Shown here piece by piece: positions 42,378-55,217 of a stretch of 64,000 nucleotides of DNA (positions are counted from its first letter, which is position 1; each line of letters begins with the position of its first letter). The stretch spans positions 19,101,064-19,165,063 of the forward strand of contig OX637397.1 in assembly GCA_951799425.1 (NCBI GenBank), written 5' to 3'. A model generated the notes under the pieces. That model was not told the DNA's origin. It did no database searches and saw only the letters and a program-made list of their open reading frames with translations. The stretch comes from Ilex aquifolium. Lineage: Eukaryota > Streptophyta > Magnoliopsida > Aquifoliales > Aquifoliaceae. A program made the translations under genes and the position numbers.

Positions 42378-44378
42378 CTGGAAGGGCATGGAGCTCCACC
42401 AAAAAAATCCAAATTAATGAAAGGGAGAATGACACCTTCATATTCCTTTTCAAGATGAAGAACATAAGTTTAGAATCCTCAACCAATGTCCGTGGTCGGT
42501 AAAAGGGCAACTCATGGTTTTGAAGCAATGGATCCCAGGAATCGCAGTCAATGAAATTAATCTCAACTCTTCCCCATTTTGGGTACAAGCTCATGGGGTG
42601 CCTCCTGAAATGATAACCAAAGAGAATGCCCTAAGGATTGCTGAGGCTCTGGGTTCACCAGTTCGAGGAGAGTAGATGCTCCATCAAAAAACCAGATGGA
42701 AAAACTACATTCGAACCAAAGTTGAAATTGATTTAACAAAACCACTCCAAACCCACTTTTGGTTGCCAAGGAATGATCGCCTAGACAAGCTCATCACTCT
42801 AAAACATGAGAGGCTTGGAGATTTTTACTACAAGTGTGGGGTAATTGGACATGAACAAAATAGTTGCAAAAGTACATCAAGCTTGGGAAATAATATGAAA
42901 TACGGCTCTCATCTGTGCACAACTCCATGGAAATCATCTGAGGAACTGATACAACCGAAAAACTCATCACTCCTACCACTCCAGATGGAGGAGGAGACGC
43001 GTGAAACCCACTCACTCCAAGTAAGTGGACCCAGCAAATTCCCAGATACCCTACTTGATCTGAGGTCGTGCGTTGTGCTCACACCCCTATCTTTAACAGA
43101 CTCTGCAAATGCTCCACGTGGTAGAGCAAGAATGGGTTCGAACGTAACTACCTCGGAGGAAAACCTTTAAGCCATTGTGGCGCAAACCATACCACAAAAC
43201 CCTAATTCATCCCACCCAACAAGTATACAAATGAGGCCCCAACCAAGCCCAACAAAGAAATACAATCACCCAATCCCTGACCCATGTATAGACTGCATGC
43301 TAGCCCATCACACCATCCCACCAAGCCTAAGAAGAAATGACACATTTTCTCTCTTTGACCCAAGTGTAGTCTGCATCCCAGATCAGTACACAAACCCACC
43401 AAATCCAATAGCCCAAATAACAACACAGCCCATACCCTCATCTAAAGCCCTTGTTCATGAACCAACTCAGTTCACTGCACAATCTCCTTATCTTCCCCAT
43501 ACACCATCTGAAACGTCAATTGCGGCGTTGACTTAACCCATTGATGATCTGCATACTAAACCCACTGATGATTCTCATACCCAACTCATCCATCAGACCA
43601 TCCACCTACCTTGCCAATCTGATATAGCTGCTTACCCTTCCCCTTCTTCAAACCATCCTCACACCTCACTCATAACCCAGAACAGAGACGAAAATCTTCA
43701 TTAATATGTAACAACTTCCCATAATCTACCTTACCACAACCAGCTCCCACAACATATCATTCAACCACTTATTATGCAGATCAGAGACAAAAACTTCCAT
43801 CTGCTAGCAGGGATTACTCACACCTTAACCCAAGTTTTACAACCCTCGTTTTAAACCACTGATGTTCCACACAAATTTGAAAACTCCTCGACTCTAATCA
43901 TTTCCCCACCTCTTCACAATCAGTACACAGAGCACATCATTATCCCCCCAAACCTTTTGAACGTCATTGATGAGTTGCTTGCTTCAGTTGTAAATAGGTT
44001 GTCTGAAGATCCAGAAGTGAGAAGACATTCTAAAGTAGGTAGGCAAGAAGATGGATCACTCATTATCCTCCCTCATTTAGGATCAGTGAGTCATCAAGAG
44101 CATGAGAGAAACACCTTCCCACATGCCGACACTAGCATCTATCAGAATTCCTCATCCTTGCTTAGGGCTCCAGAGAATGACACGTGCTTGCATTTCCCTA
44201 CCATCACTGAACAACATCGTTCCAGTAACCAAAGAACTTATCGGAGATTCACAACCAGGAAAACAATAAGAGGTGTGGTTGAATGCCCAACAAATGATCT
44301 TCAGGAACTTAAGTTTGAAGTCTCAGAGAAGATATCAATGGCTGAGGAGGCGAGCCTGACCATGCCCCCACCCCAGTC

Positions 44379-47300
44379 ATGATTGGCTATGTTTGGAACT
44401 GCCGTGGTTTAGCTCACACCTCGATAGTTCGTTATCTAAGGGAGTAAATAAGGGAACTGAACCCAGATTTTATTTTTCTCTCGGAAACAAAAATAGATGA
44501 AGTCAAGGCAGCTAGAATTATAAGAAGTTTGAGATATTTCAACTACGAAATACAAGCCTTAAAGGGACTGGTAGGAGGATTATGCTTGTGCTGGAGAAAG
44601 GATTTTGATGGGGAAATTGTGTTGTCCACTCCATTCATAATTTCGGCTCAACTACCATGGAGCGCACTAATAAAGGATGGATTTTGAACTGTGTTTAGCC
44701 TCTGCCAATAGAATGTTGTAGAGCAAATTATGTGACACTATATCGAAAATTAATGAAGAATACCAAGATCCATACTTGTATATTGGAGACTTTAACAACG
44801 TGACATCCCAAAGGGAAAAGAAGGGTGGGAGGCCTTTTGCAACCCTATCCAATGGTGGTTTTAGTGAATTCATGAATGCTCAGGGGTTGATTGACCTAGG
44901 ATATGAAGGCAATCCTTTTACATGGTCAAATAAGAGAGAAGGCCTGGCTAACATCAAAGAAAGGCTTGATAGAGCATTGGTCTGATTGGAGACTGCTCTT
45001 CCCAAGGGCCACTATTAAGCATCTTCCAACAATAGAATCAGATCATAATCCCTTATTACTAAACACACAAGGTGACAGAAACACCTTTCCTAAGCCAATC
45101 AAATTTAAGGTTATTTGGACAAGAGACCCGACCAGTCACCTTGTAGTGAATAATTCCTAGAAAACAGAGAAGAGAGGCTCCTTAGCATTCAGATTCTATA
45201 GGAAAATGCAAGCAACCAAATAATGTTTAAAGATATGGAACAGAGAAAAAATTGGGAACTGTATTCAGAGAGCCAAGGAACTTACAGCCCGAATAAATAA
45301 CCTAAAACAGCTTGACCCAACCCTAGATAACTTGTTGGAAGAAATAATCCTTGCAGTTGAGCTAGCTGAACAGCTGAAGAGAGAAGAAGAATTGTGGAGG
45401 CAAAGATCAAGAATCCAGTGGCTCAAAGAGGGTGATGCCCTGTACAAAGTTCTTCCATAATTCCACAGTTATTAGAGGGTGGAGGAACTCCATTGACTGC
45501 CTTAAGACACAAGAAGGCAATTGGATCATAGAAAGGAAAGACATTGGTAATCTTTTTTCATTATATTTTCAAGATCTATTTACTTTTGTTAATCCTCAAT
45601 TCCCAGATGACCTAGAGCAACTAATCGCACCCATAGTTAGGCTTGATGATCACCCCCATCTTTGTTCAATTCCTACCCCACAGGAAATCAAATCCATTTT
45701 GTTTGCCATGCCTTCACTCAAAAGTCCAAGACCTGATGGTATGTCTACTGTCTTTAACAAGACCTATTGGCATGTGTTTGGAAATGATCTCATCGATTTA
45801 GTAAGAAGTTTCTTTGCTGGGGGGGGGGGGGGCATATGCTAAGGGAGCTGAATAGAACTAATATTTGTCTTATCTCAAAATCTCCTAACCCTAGTACTAC
45901 ACATCACTACAGGCCAATCAGTTTGTGCAATGTCCCTTACAATGTTATATCTAAAATCCTTGTAAACAGAATTAGACCATACCTTGATCAGTTCATTACA
46001 CCAACCCAAACAACTTTCGTTCCTGGAAAAACCATTTCTGAAAATCTTGTTCTTGCCCAAGAAATAACACACTAGTGAAAAAGGAAAAAAAGGAAAGGGC
46101 CCTTAATGATACTGAAAATCGACATGGCTAAAGCCTTTGACTGAATTGAATGGCCATTCTTGTTCAAGATTCTGCATTTAGCTGGTTTTCCAACGCAATT
46201 CATACAGCTAATTGAGCAATGCATTTCTACCCCAGTGTTTTCAGTAATGGTTAATGGCGGTCCAATGGAGAATTTTAGGAGCCAAAAGGGTCTAAGTCAA
46301 GGAGATCCCATATCCCCTTTCCTTTTTTATTATATGCACTGAAGTACTTTCAAGGTTGCTAGTCAGGGAGTTGATCACAGGGCACCTTAAAGGCATCAAA
46401 ATTGCCCGAAACTATGAACCTCTCACACATTTAATGTTTGGTGATGACCTCTTAATTTTTGGTAGAGTAGATAGGAAAGAAGCTGAATCCATCTCAAAGT
46501 GTCTTTCAATTTTCAAAAATTGGTCAGGGCAGCTCATTAACAAGAACTAGTCCACAATTTTTTACAGCCCCAATACAACTAGACAATCCATCACATCAGT
46601 CAAGACCATTCTCCAGCTGAAGAAGGGCAATAATGGAGCCAAATATCTGGGCCTGCCATTGAAAATGGGAAGGTCTAGGAAACTAGCCTTTCAGCCAATC
46701 ATCGAAAAACTTGACAAAAAACCTTAACGTTGGAAAACAAAGCTATTGTCTTACGCTGGAAGAGCCACCTTGGTCAAGTCAACTGCTATGGCACTTCCAA
46801 CATACGCCATGCAATCTTACCTTCTCCCAAAGTCTACTTGTGAGTCCATGTATAAGATGATTAGAACCTTCTGGTGAGGGCAAACAGAAGACAAAAAGTT
46901 GTTGTGCATCAAGTCATGGGACTACCTATGCAGACCAAAAGCACTTGGAGGCTTAGGGTTCAGGAAAATGCAAGACACAAATGTAGCTCTTATGGCTAAA
47001 CTGGGCTGGCAGATGATCTCACAAAAGCACAAGTGTTGGACCTCCCAGTTGGAGTGAAAGTATTGTTCAAGACACTTCTTTTTGCATGTTGAGAAACAAC
47101 TAACTAACTCAACCATCTGGAAACAGATCTTACAATGCAGAACAACCATTGAAAAATGAGCATGCTACATTGTTGAGAAGGGCCACAAAATTAATATATG
47201 GACAGACCCCTAGATCCCTAACCATCCACAATGCAAGCCTTTGCTGATCCAAGACATCTATCATTTGCCAAATATTGTCGATGAACTCATCAATCTAGGA

Positions 47301-48534
47301 AATAACACTTGGAATGTTGAACTGCTACAAAACATCTTCTGCCCCAAGACTGTTCAAGCAATCCCTGATATTAAGCTGCCAATCTATCCTGGAGAGGATC
47401 ACATGACCTGGATCCATGCGTCATCAGGTGAATTTTCCACCAAATCTGCCTACTCCTTCCAAAGATCTACACACGAAGAAAATAGTTGCTACCTAAGTAT
47501 CTCAGACTAGACCAAGTTATGGAAATCCCATATTCACTGAAGGCTCAAAATGATGATTTGGAGAGCAACAACTGAAAGTCTTCCTACAAAATTCACTTTA
47601 GCTGCTAGATTCCCAATACCATACCCACTATCCCCTCTATGCAAACAAGATGTTGAGTCAGAAACCCACCTCTTCTTCACATGTGATAGAAGCCGACTGA
47701 TTTGGTTTCATAAATGGGGGTTCAGAACTGAAGCCTTCTCTCAGTTTGAAATGAAAGATTGGATGCATAATATTCTCAACCCAGCTCTCGTCTTTGGCCC
47801 ATGCAGTCCTCATTATAGCTTGTTACTCCTCTTTGCAGCAACCTTAATGACAACAATTTGGAACTGGAGGAATAAGATATGTTATAGAGGAGCTAAGGCT
47901 GACCTTACTGTGATCCTACAAGATGTATCCAATGCCTTTAATGAACACATGCAAGGTACAAGTCAGGAAGGGACTGGTTCCACAAAGCAATTAGCCAGGG
48001 CACACGCCCAATGTGGATGGTTGAAACCATAAGAAGGATCAATTAAAATCAACGTGGATGCAGCTATTGGGAAAGATGAGGCGTACATTTCAGCTATAGC
48101 AAAAAGTGAACAAGGATTAATGATGGAGGCAATGGTAAAATCAGTTAAGGATGAAGATCCATTAATTGCAGAAGTTCTGGCAATTAGAGAAGCAACACTA
48201 TGGGCGCAAATCAAGGGGCGGAACTATGTAAATATGGAAGGAAACTCGCAGACAGTGATCTTTGCAGCAACACTTCCTCATCACAATTGAAACCATTATC
48301 AATGATATAAAATACTTGCTAAATCAGCAATTTGGATAGAGTTTGTCGCGCGTCTATAGGGAAACAAATGGAGCCGCACATGCTCTTGCAAAGTGGGGAT
48401 TAGCGACCAAGCGTGAAGGTCCAATTCTACCACCAGAACTCTCACACGCAGTAGCCAAGATAGTGCTTCAAGAAAGAGGGAATGGGGAACAAGAAAGGGC
48501 TGGCTTATCTCCTCTTCTTAATATTGTAGTATAG
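44379..48534 (+). pseudogene. LINE ORF2 (endonuclease, RT, zf-RVT, RNase H), many frameshifts
   Basis: It starts at ATG 44379, overlapping the ORF1 stop as ATGA. The AP-type endonuclease shows WNCRGL, LSETKID, YIGDFNNV and ESDHNPLLL. RT shows SPRPDGM, LISKSPNPSTTHHYRPISLC, ISKILVNRIRP, KIDMAKAFD, GLSQGDPISPFLF and the active-site box FGDD (usually FADD). A zinc-finger segment (WRATTESLPTK, ETHLFFTCDRS) lies at 47550-47740. The RNase H (RVT_3 type: KINVDAAIG, AEVLAIREA, HALAKWGL) ends at 48534. Frames switch many times, and a run of 12 G at about 45821-45832 marks one shift. It cannot make a full protein. Confidence 0.88.
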
Positions 48535-48611
48535 TTAATTCTAGGAGTCTTTCATATCCATGTATCTCATTTTACACCAGCAAAAAAAAAAAAAAATTCG
48601 TATTTGAGTAA

Positions 48612-49721
48612 CACTCTAATTTTATTTTATTACCAACCAGCTGCCCAATAATGTGTTATGTGATTTTTGAATTCTTTTCTCCACTTTTTTTTTTTCATAC
48701 ACGTATTTTTGGTATATAGTGTCTAATTGAAAATACCAAATGGTTAGAAAAACTTATTAATTAAAATACCTAGGGTACATGGGATTAGCTGAGTGGAACT
48801 CAATCTCAAGGTGGATGGACATTCTTTTTTCACCACATCATACGGTCTTGATATAAAGTACGTAAGAAACCAAACACGAGATTTACCTTTACTGCACATC
48901 ATAACATCTTTATTTTTGTATTGCACCTTTCATAGACATGATAAATCAAGAATACCAAAAACTTGAAAACCTTCATTAATCTTTGCAGTTGGAATTCCTT
49001 GACTTGCAATTTGGAAAAATATGCTACCATATTCAAAGAACATACTCCAAAGAGTGAGGAATAAGGATTTGTTCTTATATGAACATAGCGTACATAGAAA
49101 GAGATATATTAGCGGCGGAGAAGATTCAAGAATGGATCTGAAAAGAAACCAAACCTTTTCTTCAATTTGATGATAGAGAGAGGAGGGCAATAGTCATAGA
49201 TGAGAGATAGGCCAAACAAAAACGGTATTGAGATATCATAATATCAACAAATATATTCAATTCAATGATAATAAATTCATACATCAAAGCATTTTGTTGT
49301 GACTTATCATCTTCCAAGTATGAATGCCAATGGTAGAAATAGGCTTAAGGTGAAAATTGAACAGGCTGGGTAACTCAAAAGACATAAGCGTTAGAATTTG
49401 TAGGGTTTAACAGTTTAGAATGATAAATTCCACTATTAAAAAAATAGTGTTGATATTAGTTGATTTATTAGGGTTATTATAGTCAATAAAAAAAAATTCA
49501 CTTTTGTTGACATTTTATAGTAGTATAGATTAGAAAATTATTTCAATGTTTTCTTAAATTTTTATGATATGCTTCAATATATATATATATATCTCTGTGT
49601 GTGTGTGTAAACAAATTCAAACTTAAACAACTTTTAAATTTCTTAATTTTAGATTTTCACATATTACGATTATTTATCTCTAAAATTTCTAAATTTTAAA
49701 ATTTTCTCGTATTAGAATTCT

Positions 49722-49759
<38 letters not shown>

Positions 49760-50863
49760 TATTTATAATATAAAACAGTGCATGATTCAATAAGCCCATT
49801 TGACAATCTCAAATCGACTCATCCAACGGCTATCAATATCCCTATCCAACCATTCATATTGTATCATGTCTTCAGGCACATATTATCTCTAGTATATATA
49901 TATATATACACACACGTGACCAAATTAAACTTAATGCAAAATCAAAATAATTTGAGATACTTTATAAGTTAAGAACTGTTTATCTATTTGGTTTTATATA
50001 TATCCACGTGTTCAAATTTAAAATTTAAAACTCCTCAATTGTACAAGTTTTATCAAATTAAGATTCTCTCTCTATATATATCACGTGTTCAAATCCAAAA
50101 TTTAAATTTCATTAATTGTAAAGTTTTTTCAAATTAGGATTCTTTCTCTCATATATATTTAAAAATGACAATTATAAATAAACTGTGACATAAACATAGT
50201 GAGAAATAGCACTATGACAAAAAACAGTTTAATATGCATAAATTTGAACGATTAACTGAAAATATAACTTACATGTTTGGACTTAATTTTTTGCAGCATT
50301 CTTTATTTGATCGCCCTGTTTAAATTGGTAAATTTCATTTGAAACTGTTTCTTGTCACAGTTTTTTGTCACAATTTATGTCACTGTTTTTTATTGAGTCA
50401 TTGTTATTTGTCACTGTTTTTTCTTGTGTCTATATAAGAGAGAGAGTTCTAATATAAGAAAACTCTAAAATTTAGGAGATTTAGTTTTCAAATTAATTGG
50501 TTTTCTTATATGATTTTTTCAACAGTAATTGTGATGTCAGGAGTACTTTGGTTCTTCTGCTTAAAAGTGTCATTTTTTGCCAAATTTTTTTTGAGTTTAT
50601 ACTTAAAGCTAATTAAATTGTAGAAGGTGTACTGACTTTCAAAAAACTCAATTTTTATCGACCCGAAACCATTTATTAAGGGTTAGGGTTCTGGTAGAGG
50701 CCCTACTGCTGGCAACCCATTGGGCTATTGATAGCCCGACGTGTCCGGTGTTAGGCCATGACAACCCATTAGTCTGGCTATTTAGGGTCTCAACTAGATT
50801 TTTTAGGTTCAGGTAGCCCATTGGAATGATTTAGTTGGCTTAATTTAATATTTGTTTTAACGG
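48612..50863. other. No gene recognised; AT-rich with microsatellites
   Basis: A (CT)n run lies at about 49731-49753, with AT and GT runs near 49580 and 49895. The stretch about 49757-49880 resembles 55218-55345. A possible small inverted-repeat element (tgacaaaaaac / gttttttgtca) lies around 50190-50430 but its ends are not clear. Confidence 0.4.
49757..49880. repeat. Copy A of a dispersed repeat, possible Helitron 5'-end type
   Basis: Shares tctat.tataatataaaaca, ccatttgacaatctcaaat-type sequence and gactcatc.aac with 55218-55345. The ATATAAAA start resembles some plant Helitron 5' ends, but no 3' hairpin was tied to it. Confidence 0.35.
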
Positions 50864-52049
50864 TAAATTGGAAGGGGATACACAAAATTGTGTTTAATTA
50901 TAAAAAGGTACACAGAAAAAAAATGTGAAGTAAGGAAGTCCTTAATTTTAGATCTCAATTGTGCACAAGTACATAATTTGAAATTTTTGGATTTTCCTTT
51001 GACATTTGTGTCCTCCCTTTAATCATGCGATTATTTTTGGAAACTTTTTTTTTTTCAAATTATATTTATGCATTAAAAATCTCCTAATTTAATGGAAGAT
51101 TTGATTCTTATGTTTATTTTGAGGATAAATTAGTTGGTTTGAATTTTAAATTTTGCAATAGTATCATTTGTTATCTTCTTCTTCTTCAGCTTGGAAGCAA
51201 TTTATCAGTGCAAGTCCGAAACACTATTTCATCCTTATCATTCAATCTAAGCAATTACAAGGTTTGAATTCATTACTCCTTAGGTTTATGTCTGTCATTT
51301 TAAAGGTGATTATACTATTTTTTTATATGCGAACACCATAACCGAAGTTCATCTTGTATATACGTTTACAGTGTAACAATAACAGTGTAAAAAATTACTC
51401 ACACAAAACACTGTACTGTTACATTTTTTCAAACATATATTTGCATATAACTTCATTGTAATAGTCCAACTCTGTTTTGAATTTGTTACCACATCCACAA
51501 AATCACTGAACACTATCTGTGTCACATTGTATTGTTACATTGTCTTTGTTACACCGTCTTTGTTACACTATGCCGGAAACACAGAGGAACTTACATCTAT
51601 AATGACGGACCAGTAGGATTTTCCTTTCAGAGATGAAACGTTGTAGATGTTCAAGGAACGATTTAGGGCTTCTCGCCGAGGAAGATGAAACAATTTTTGG
51701 ATAAGAAGAAGAAATGGTAACTATTTTTCGAAGATGAAACTTTTGGCAAATTAATGTTCCTAAAATTCAGCGGTTAAGCCTTATCACTGTGTATCTAATT
51801 AATTTTAAGATATATTCCTAAAACCGTTTTTAGGAAAATAATGTTCCTAAAATCCAGCGGTTAAGCCTTACAATTGTCTACCTAATTAATGTTAAGATAT
51901 ATTCCTAAAACCGTTTTTAGGAAAGTAAATTTTAGAAAATGGGTAGTTAAGTCATTGTATCTCAGCAGTGTATTTCTTTACAACACATTTTTTTCTGTGT
52001 ACTTTTTTATAATTATGTCTAATTTAGTATACCGGCTTTCAAACAACCC
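50864..52049. mobile_element. MULE-like TIR element, about 12-bp TSD
   Basis: Ttgttttaacgg (50852-50863) and ttgttttaatgg (52050-52061) flank it with one mismatch. Inverted ends of over 50 bases share AATTATAAAAA.GTACACAGA with AAAAAA.TGTG beyond. No transposase is seen. An internal segment is tandemly duplicated. Confidence 0.6.
51751..51925. repeat. Tandem duplication of about 85-90 bp
   Basis: Two units each contain aatgttcctaaaat.cagcgg, ttaagcctta and cctaaaaccgtttttaggaaa. The last part is itself a hairpin. Confidence 0.8.
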
Positions 52050-52205
52050 TTGTTTTAATGGATTTTTTTGGTGGCTGGTATACTTAGTTGTATTTTTGGA
52101 TCATATTTAAGTATGTAATTTCTAGGGTCTTAAAAGATACTTTCACACTGAAAGACTAAAATGCCTTTAAAAGTCACAATGACATATTTACAATGATATA
52201 TATCC

Positions 52206-54463
52206 TGTAAACCCCCACACTCTTATCTTTATATAGCAAGTAATTATTTTTGAAATGCTAATATATGTGATGAGGCATGCATGAACTCTATAGATTGTAA
52301 TAGTAGGAATAAATACTAGGGAGGCACATTGATTGTGAAATTTAATTTTTGGAGGTGTTTAAGGTTGATAAGAGTAACTAAGTAAAAATATTAATTTTTT
52401 TAGGTCAAAATAATATTATCATTGAACCTGGGAGATCCGAAAAACTTGAAATTGCCGTTTAGCACATATAGTGGTTCGGAGGAATAAAATAGTAATTTTA
52501 GTGTTTCGAGTGTAAATTTACTTTAGTTTTGAGATAAATCATAAAACTAAATTTTTTTAGGTTAAAATAACATTAAAAATGAATCCAGAACGTCGAAAAA
52601 CCTTAGGGTAGTCATATGGATCAAATTTGAGATTTTTAGTGGCAAAACCATAATTTTGGAGAAAACCCAAATTTCAGCTCATAAACAGTAACTTTCGGGA
52701 CTGCTGTGTTTAAAACACAGATTCCAGTCCATTTTCTTACATTCTTTCATTCCACTCTCACCCCAAACCTCTTAGAACCCTAGGAGAAGATAAAGGGAAA
52801 AAGAAAAGGGAAGAAGAAAGTCTCTAAAACTTGAGTTTTGGTTGAAATTCTTGATTTCTAGGTAGAGGTTTCTTCCTATTCTCTTCCATTGAGGCTAATG
52901 TTTATATATATGTATGTTTTAACTCTAAATCCTATTTATATGTTAGGAAATTCTTGATTCTTGATATTATTACAAATATTATCATGTTTCTAAACAAAGC
53001 TATGGTTGGATAGCCATGAAATCTCTTTTCTTGTCTTAAAACCCTAGTTTTCAAGAGAAATGAATTTTTCTCTTGATTTTTCCTTTGTTCTTGATTTCAA
53101 AACTCTAGTGCTTGGTATTGAACAATAAAATGGTATTTTTTTGAGGATCTCTTGCATATTTTCTTAATTTGTTCTATTGTAATAATACATGTGAAATTTG
53201 GGATTTTGGATTTTACTAGTGATTTGAGAAATTGGTTGGTATTGTATTTCTTGTGTGGATGACCATGGGTGGCCGTTGACCGGGTATCGTAGAGTGGGTA
53301 GATGCGTTTTTTACTCTGTGCGGGTTTGAATTTTTCCTACCACTCGTAGTGGGGTTGGTGCCTTGCGAGGACCAAACCACTATTCGCTCACAGATATCGA
53401 GGCTGAGGGTTAGTATACTATTCCTGGGTTGGATTCATCATTTCCAATGTGTTGGAATGCGCTATTCCTAAAGTTGTATATCCTTGAGAGGATTTGGGTG
53501 TGTGTGTGTGGGCCAGGATATTCTCGATGTATTTATGCATACGATATCTTACATCATACTTGAGATACATTATGGGCTATTGTTTATTGTGCAAATGGTA
53601 GGTTATGGTTTATTGTGGAAAAGAGTCTATTGTGACCATAGTTATTATGGAAATGGTAACTCGTTGAAATTGTTATTTTTGGGAATTGGTTTTACTTTTC
53701 ATTTAATCATTGCTATTGTGTAAACTTGAGATCCATTGAAATGTCTCTGTTTTCCTTCAAAAGCTATATATGATATTTGTAAAATGAGACCGACTGTTTT
53801 ATATGCTTTTGAAACCTTGTTCGAGTTTGGGAAGATTTTCCTACATAGCTTAGTGCTCACCCCCTACAAACAATATCTTTTTAAGATTATGGTCTAGAGG
53901 AGGAGGTCGGAGTTGTTGAGCCAGTACATTGGGAAGCTCCAATAGATGGGAACGTGAATCCCGAGGTGGAAGTTTAGAGCTATATTCCCCTATGTTCTAG
54001 ACTATGAAATTCATTTTGAGGCAATGTGAAGTCTAATATTTTCGTTATTCCGCTGCAAGATAATAGTTGATTTGTTTTTGGATGTAATTGCCATAGTTGG
54101 ACATATCATTTTGGATGATGTTATATATATTGTGGATGATGAATGAAATTCTCTTTTGTTATGAAGTCCATTTAGTTGCTCTCATGATGTGAATGATTTT
54201 AGATAGTAATGTCATCCAAGGGGGATTTTCGGGCATTACAAATCGAACTCATATGGACTGTTTTACTGTAAAAGAAAAATTGCATGTGGTTATATGAGTA
54301 TGGATAAATGGATCCAGTGTGGTCAATATTTATTCATAAATGGACCCGGTGTAGTCAATGTAGTATAATTGCACAGGTTGTGTTTTGGGTAGAGCTCCCC
54401 GTACAAAGGAGACTCTGCCCGAATTTTGTTAAATTAAGGACTCCCGGTTTTTGGGGCGTTACA
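52206..54463 (-). mobile_element. LTR 4 (2258 bp, minus orientation), TSD tatcc
   Basis: Tatcc lies at 52201-52205 and 54464-54468. On the minus strand it begins TGTAACGCCCCAAAAACCGG. The next 150 bases match the start of solo LTR 2 (cgggcagagtctcc, gggagctctaccc, caacctgtgcaat). The far end starts tgtaaaccccc on the plus strand and is not similar to the other copies. A second terminus-like GGGCATTACA at 54231-54240 suggests a composite or another LTR nested inside. Confidence 0.7.
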
Positions 54464-54468
54464 TATCC

Positions 54469-54735
54469 ACAGTAATATACATAGTGACATAGAAATAGTG
54501 GCATATTTACAATGATATATATCCACAGTAATATATACATTGAACTAATATCAAAAAAAATAATTGTATCAGAATATCAGATGACTATCAAATACACAGT
54601 GACATATCGATAGTGACAAATTAACCACCGACCTGATATTAAAAAAGCAATTGCAATGATAACACAAAATGAAAATACAAAGTGATATAGAGATAAAGAC
54701 AAATTAAACATTGAACTAATGTCAACAAAAGCTTG
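54469..54735. repeat. Degenerate repeats with cagtgacata and ttgaactaat.tc
   Basis: Three loose repeats of roughly 60-100 bp. The segment was interrupted by LTR 4, since similar sequence (atgacatatttacaatgatata) precedes 52201. Confidence 0.4.
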
Positions 54736-55217
54736 TCTGACTCTCTTAAAAATTATATACGCACATCAATACTCATAGTAAAATATTCACCCACACACAA
54801 TCAAATGCTCACTCACACACAAAGTCAAATACTTAGTCACACTCCTAAACATACACACACATGCATCTTCCATAAATTACGAGTAATATTGCGAATTATA
54901 GAGCCATGGGTTTCAAGGGCATAATTTTAAAGATGTTAAACTAATAAGACAATAATTATCAAATTTCTGAAAGCAAATATTGCATTGGTGTTGGGTGTAT
55001 TGGTGAACATGTCACTGTATATTAGAATGGTAGCTTTGTAATTAAAATTTTTGGAAGTAATAACTCAGGACTATGCGCATCATATGTCGAAGACATATCC
55101 TTAAAGCCTTAAAAGTTTAATACTTGAAACCTTAACAAATCATTGAATTGTACTAGCCAACAATTTTTCCTTTTTTAAAAAGAAAAAAAGACTATAAATC
55201 CACAAAACACAACTTAT
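54736..55217. other. No feature recognised
   Basis: AT-rich sequence with short CACA runs (54790-54865). Confidence 0.4.

Larger units (their letters stand above)
30397..44382 (+). pseudogene. LINE ORF1 (DUF4283 gag-like, CCHC knuckle), interrupted by Copia at 30555-42382
   Basis: It starts at ATG 30397 (CACCATGGATG): MDDSNGEPPTSEPLRIKLLL then NHSCLVGKLYSSKKINKNAI, the DUF4283 N-terminus. It is cut after KNVL by the Copia insertion. It resumes at 42383 with NDTFIFLFKMKN, WSVKGQLMVLKQW and FWVQAHGVPPEMITKENALR, has a TAG near 42673, then ERLGDFYYKCGVIGHEQNSC. The knuckle normally begins C-x-x-C; here the first Cys appears as Tyr. A low-complexity Pro/Ser/His-rich part follows with more stops. 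The last stretch ends SLTMPPPQS at TGA 44380. In active elements ORF1 protein binds the RNA and packages it. Confidence 0.85.
30020..48596 (+). mobile_element. L1-type LINE, structurally full length, split by a Copia element; 15-bp TSD
   Basis: The target repeat ttcgtatttgagtaa is identical at 30005-30019 and 48597-48611. The 3' end is a run of 15 A (48582-48596). Removing the inserted Copia (30555-42377 and one TSD copy) leaves about 6.75 kb. In order come a 5' UTR with pyrimidine-rich sequence, ORF1 (DUF4283 + zinc knuckle) and ORF2 (endonuclease, RT, zinc knuckle, RNase H). Both ORFs have several stops and shifts, so it is inactive. Confidence 0.92.
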
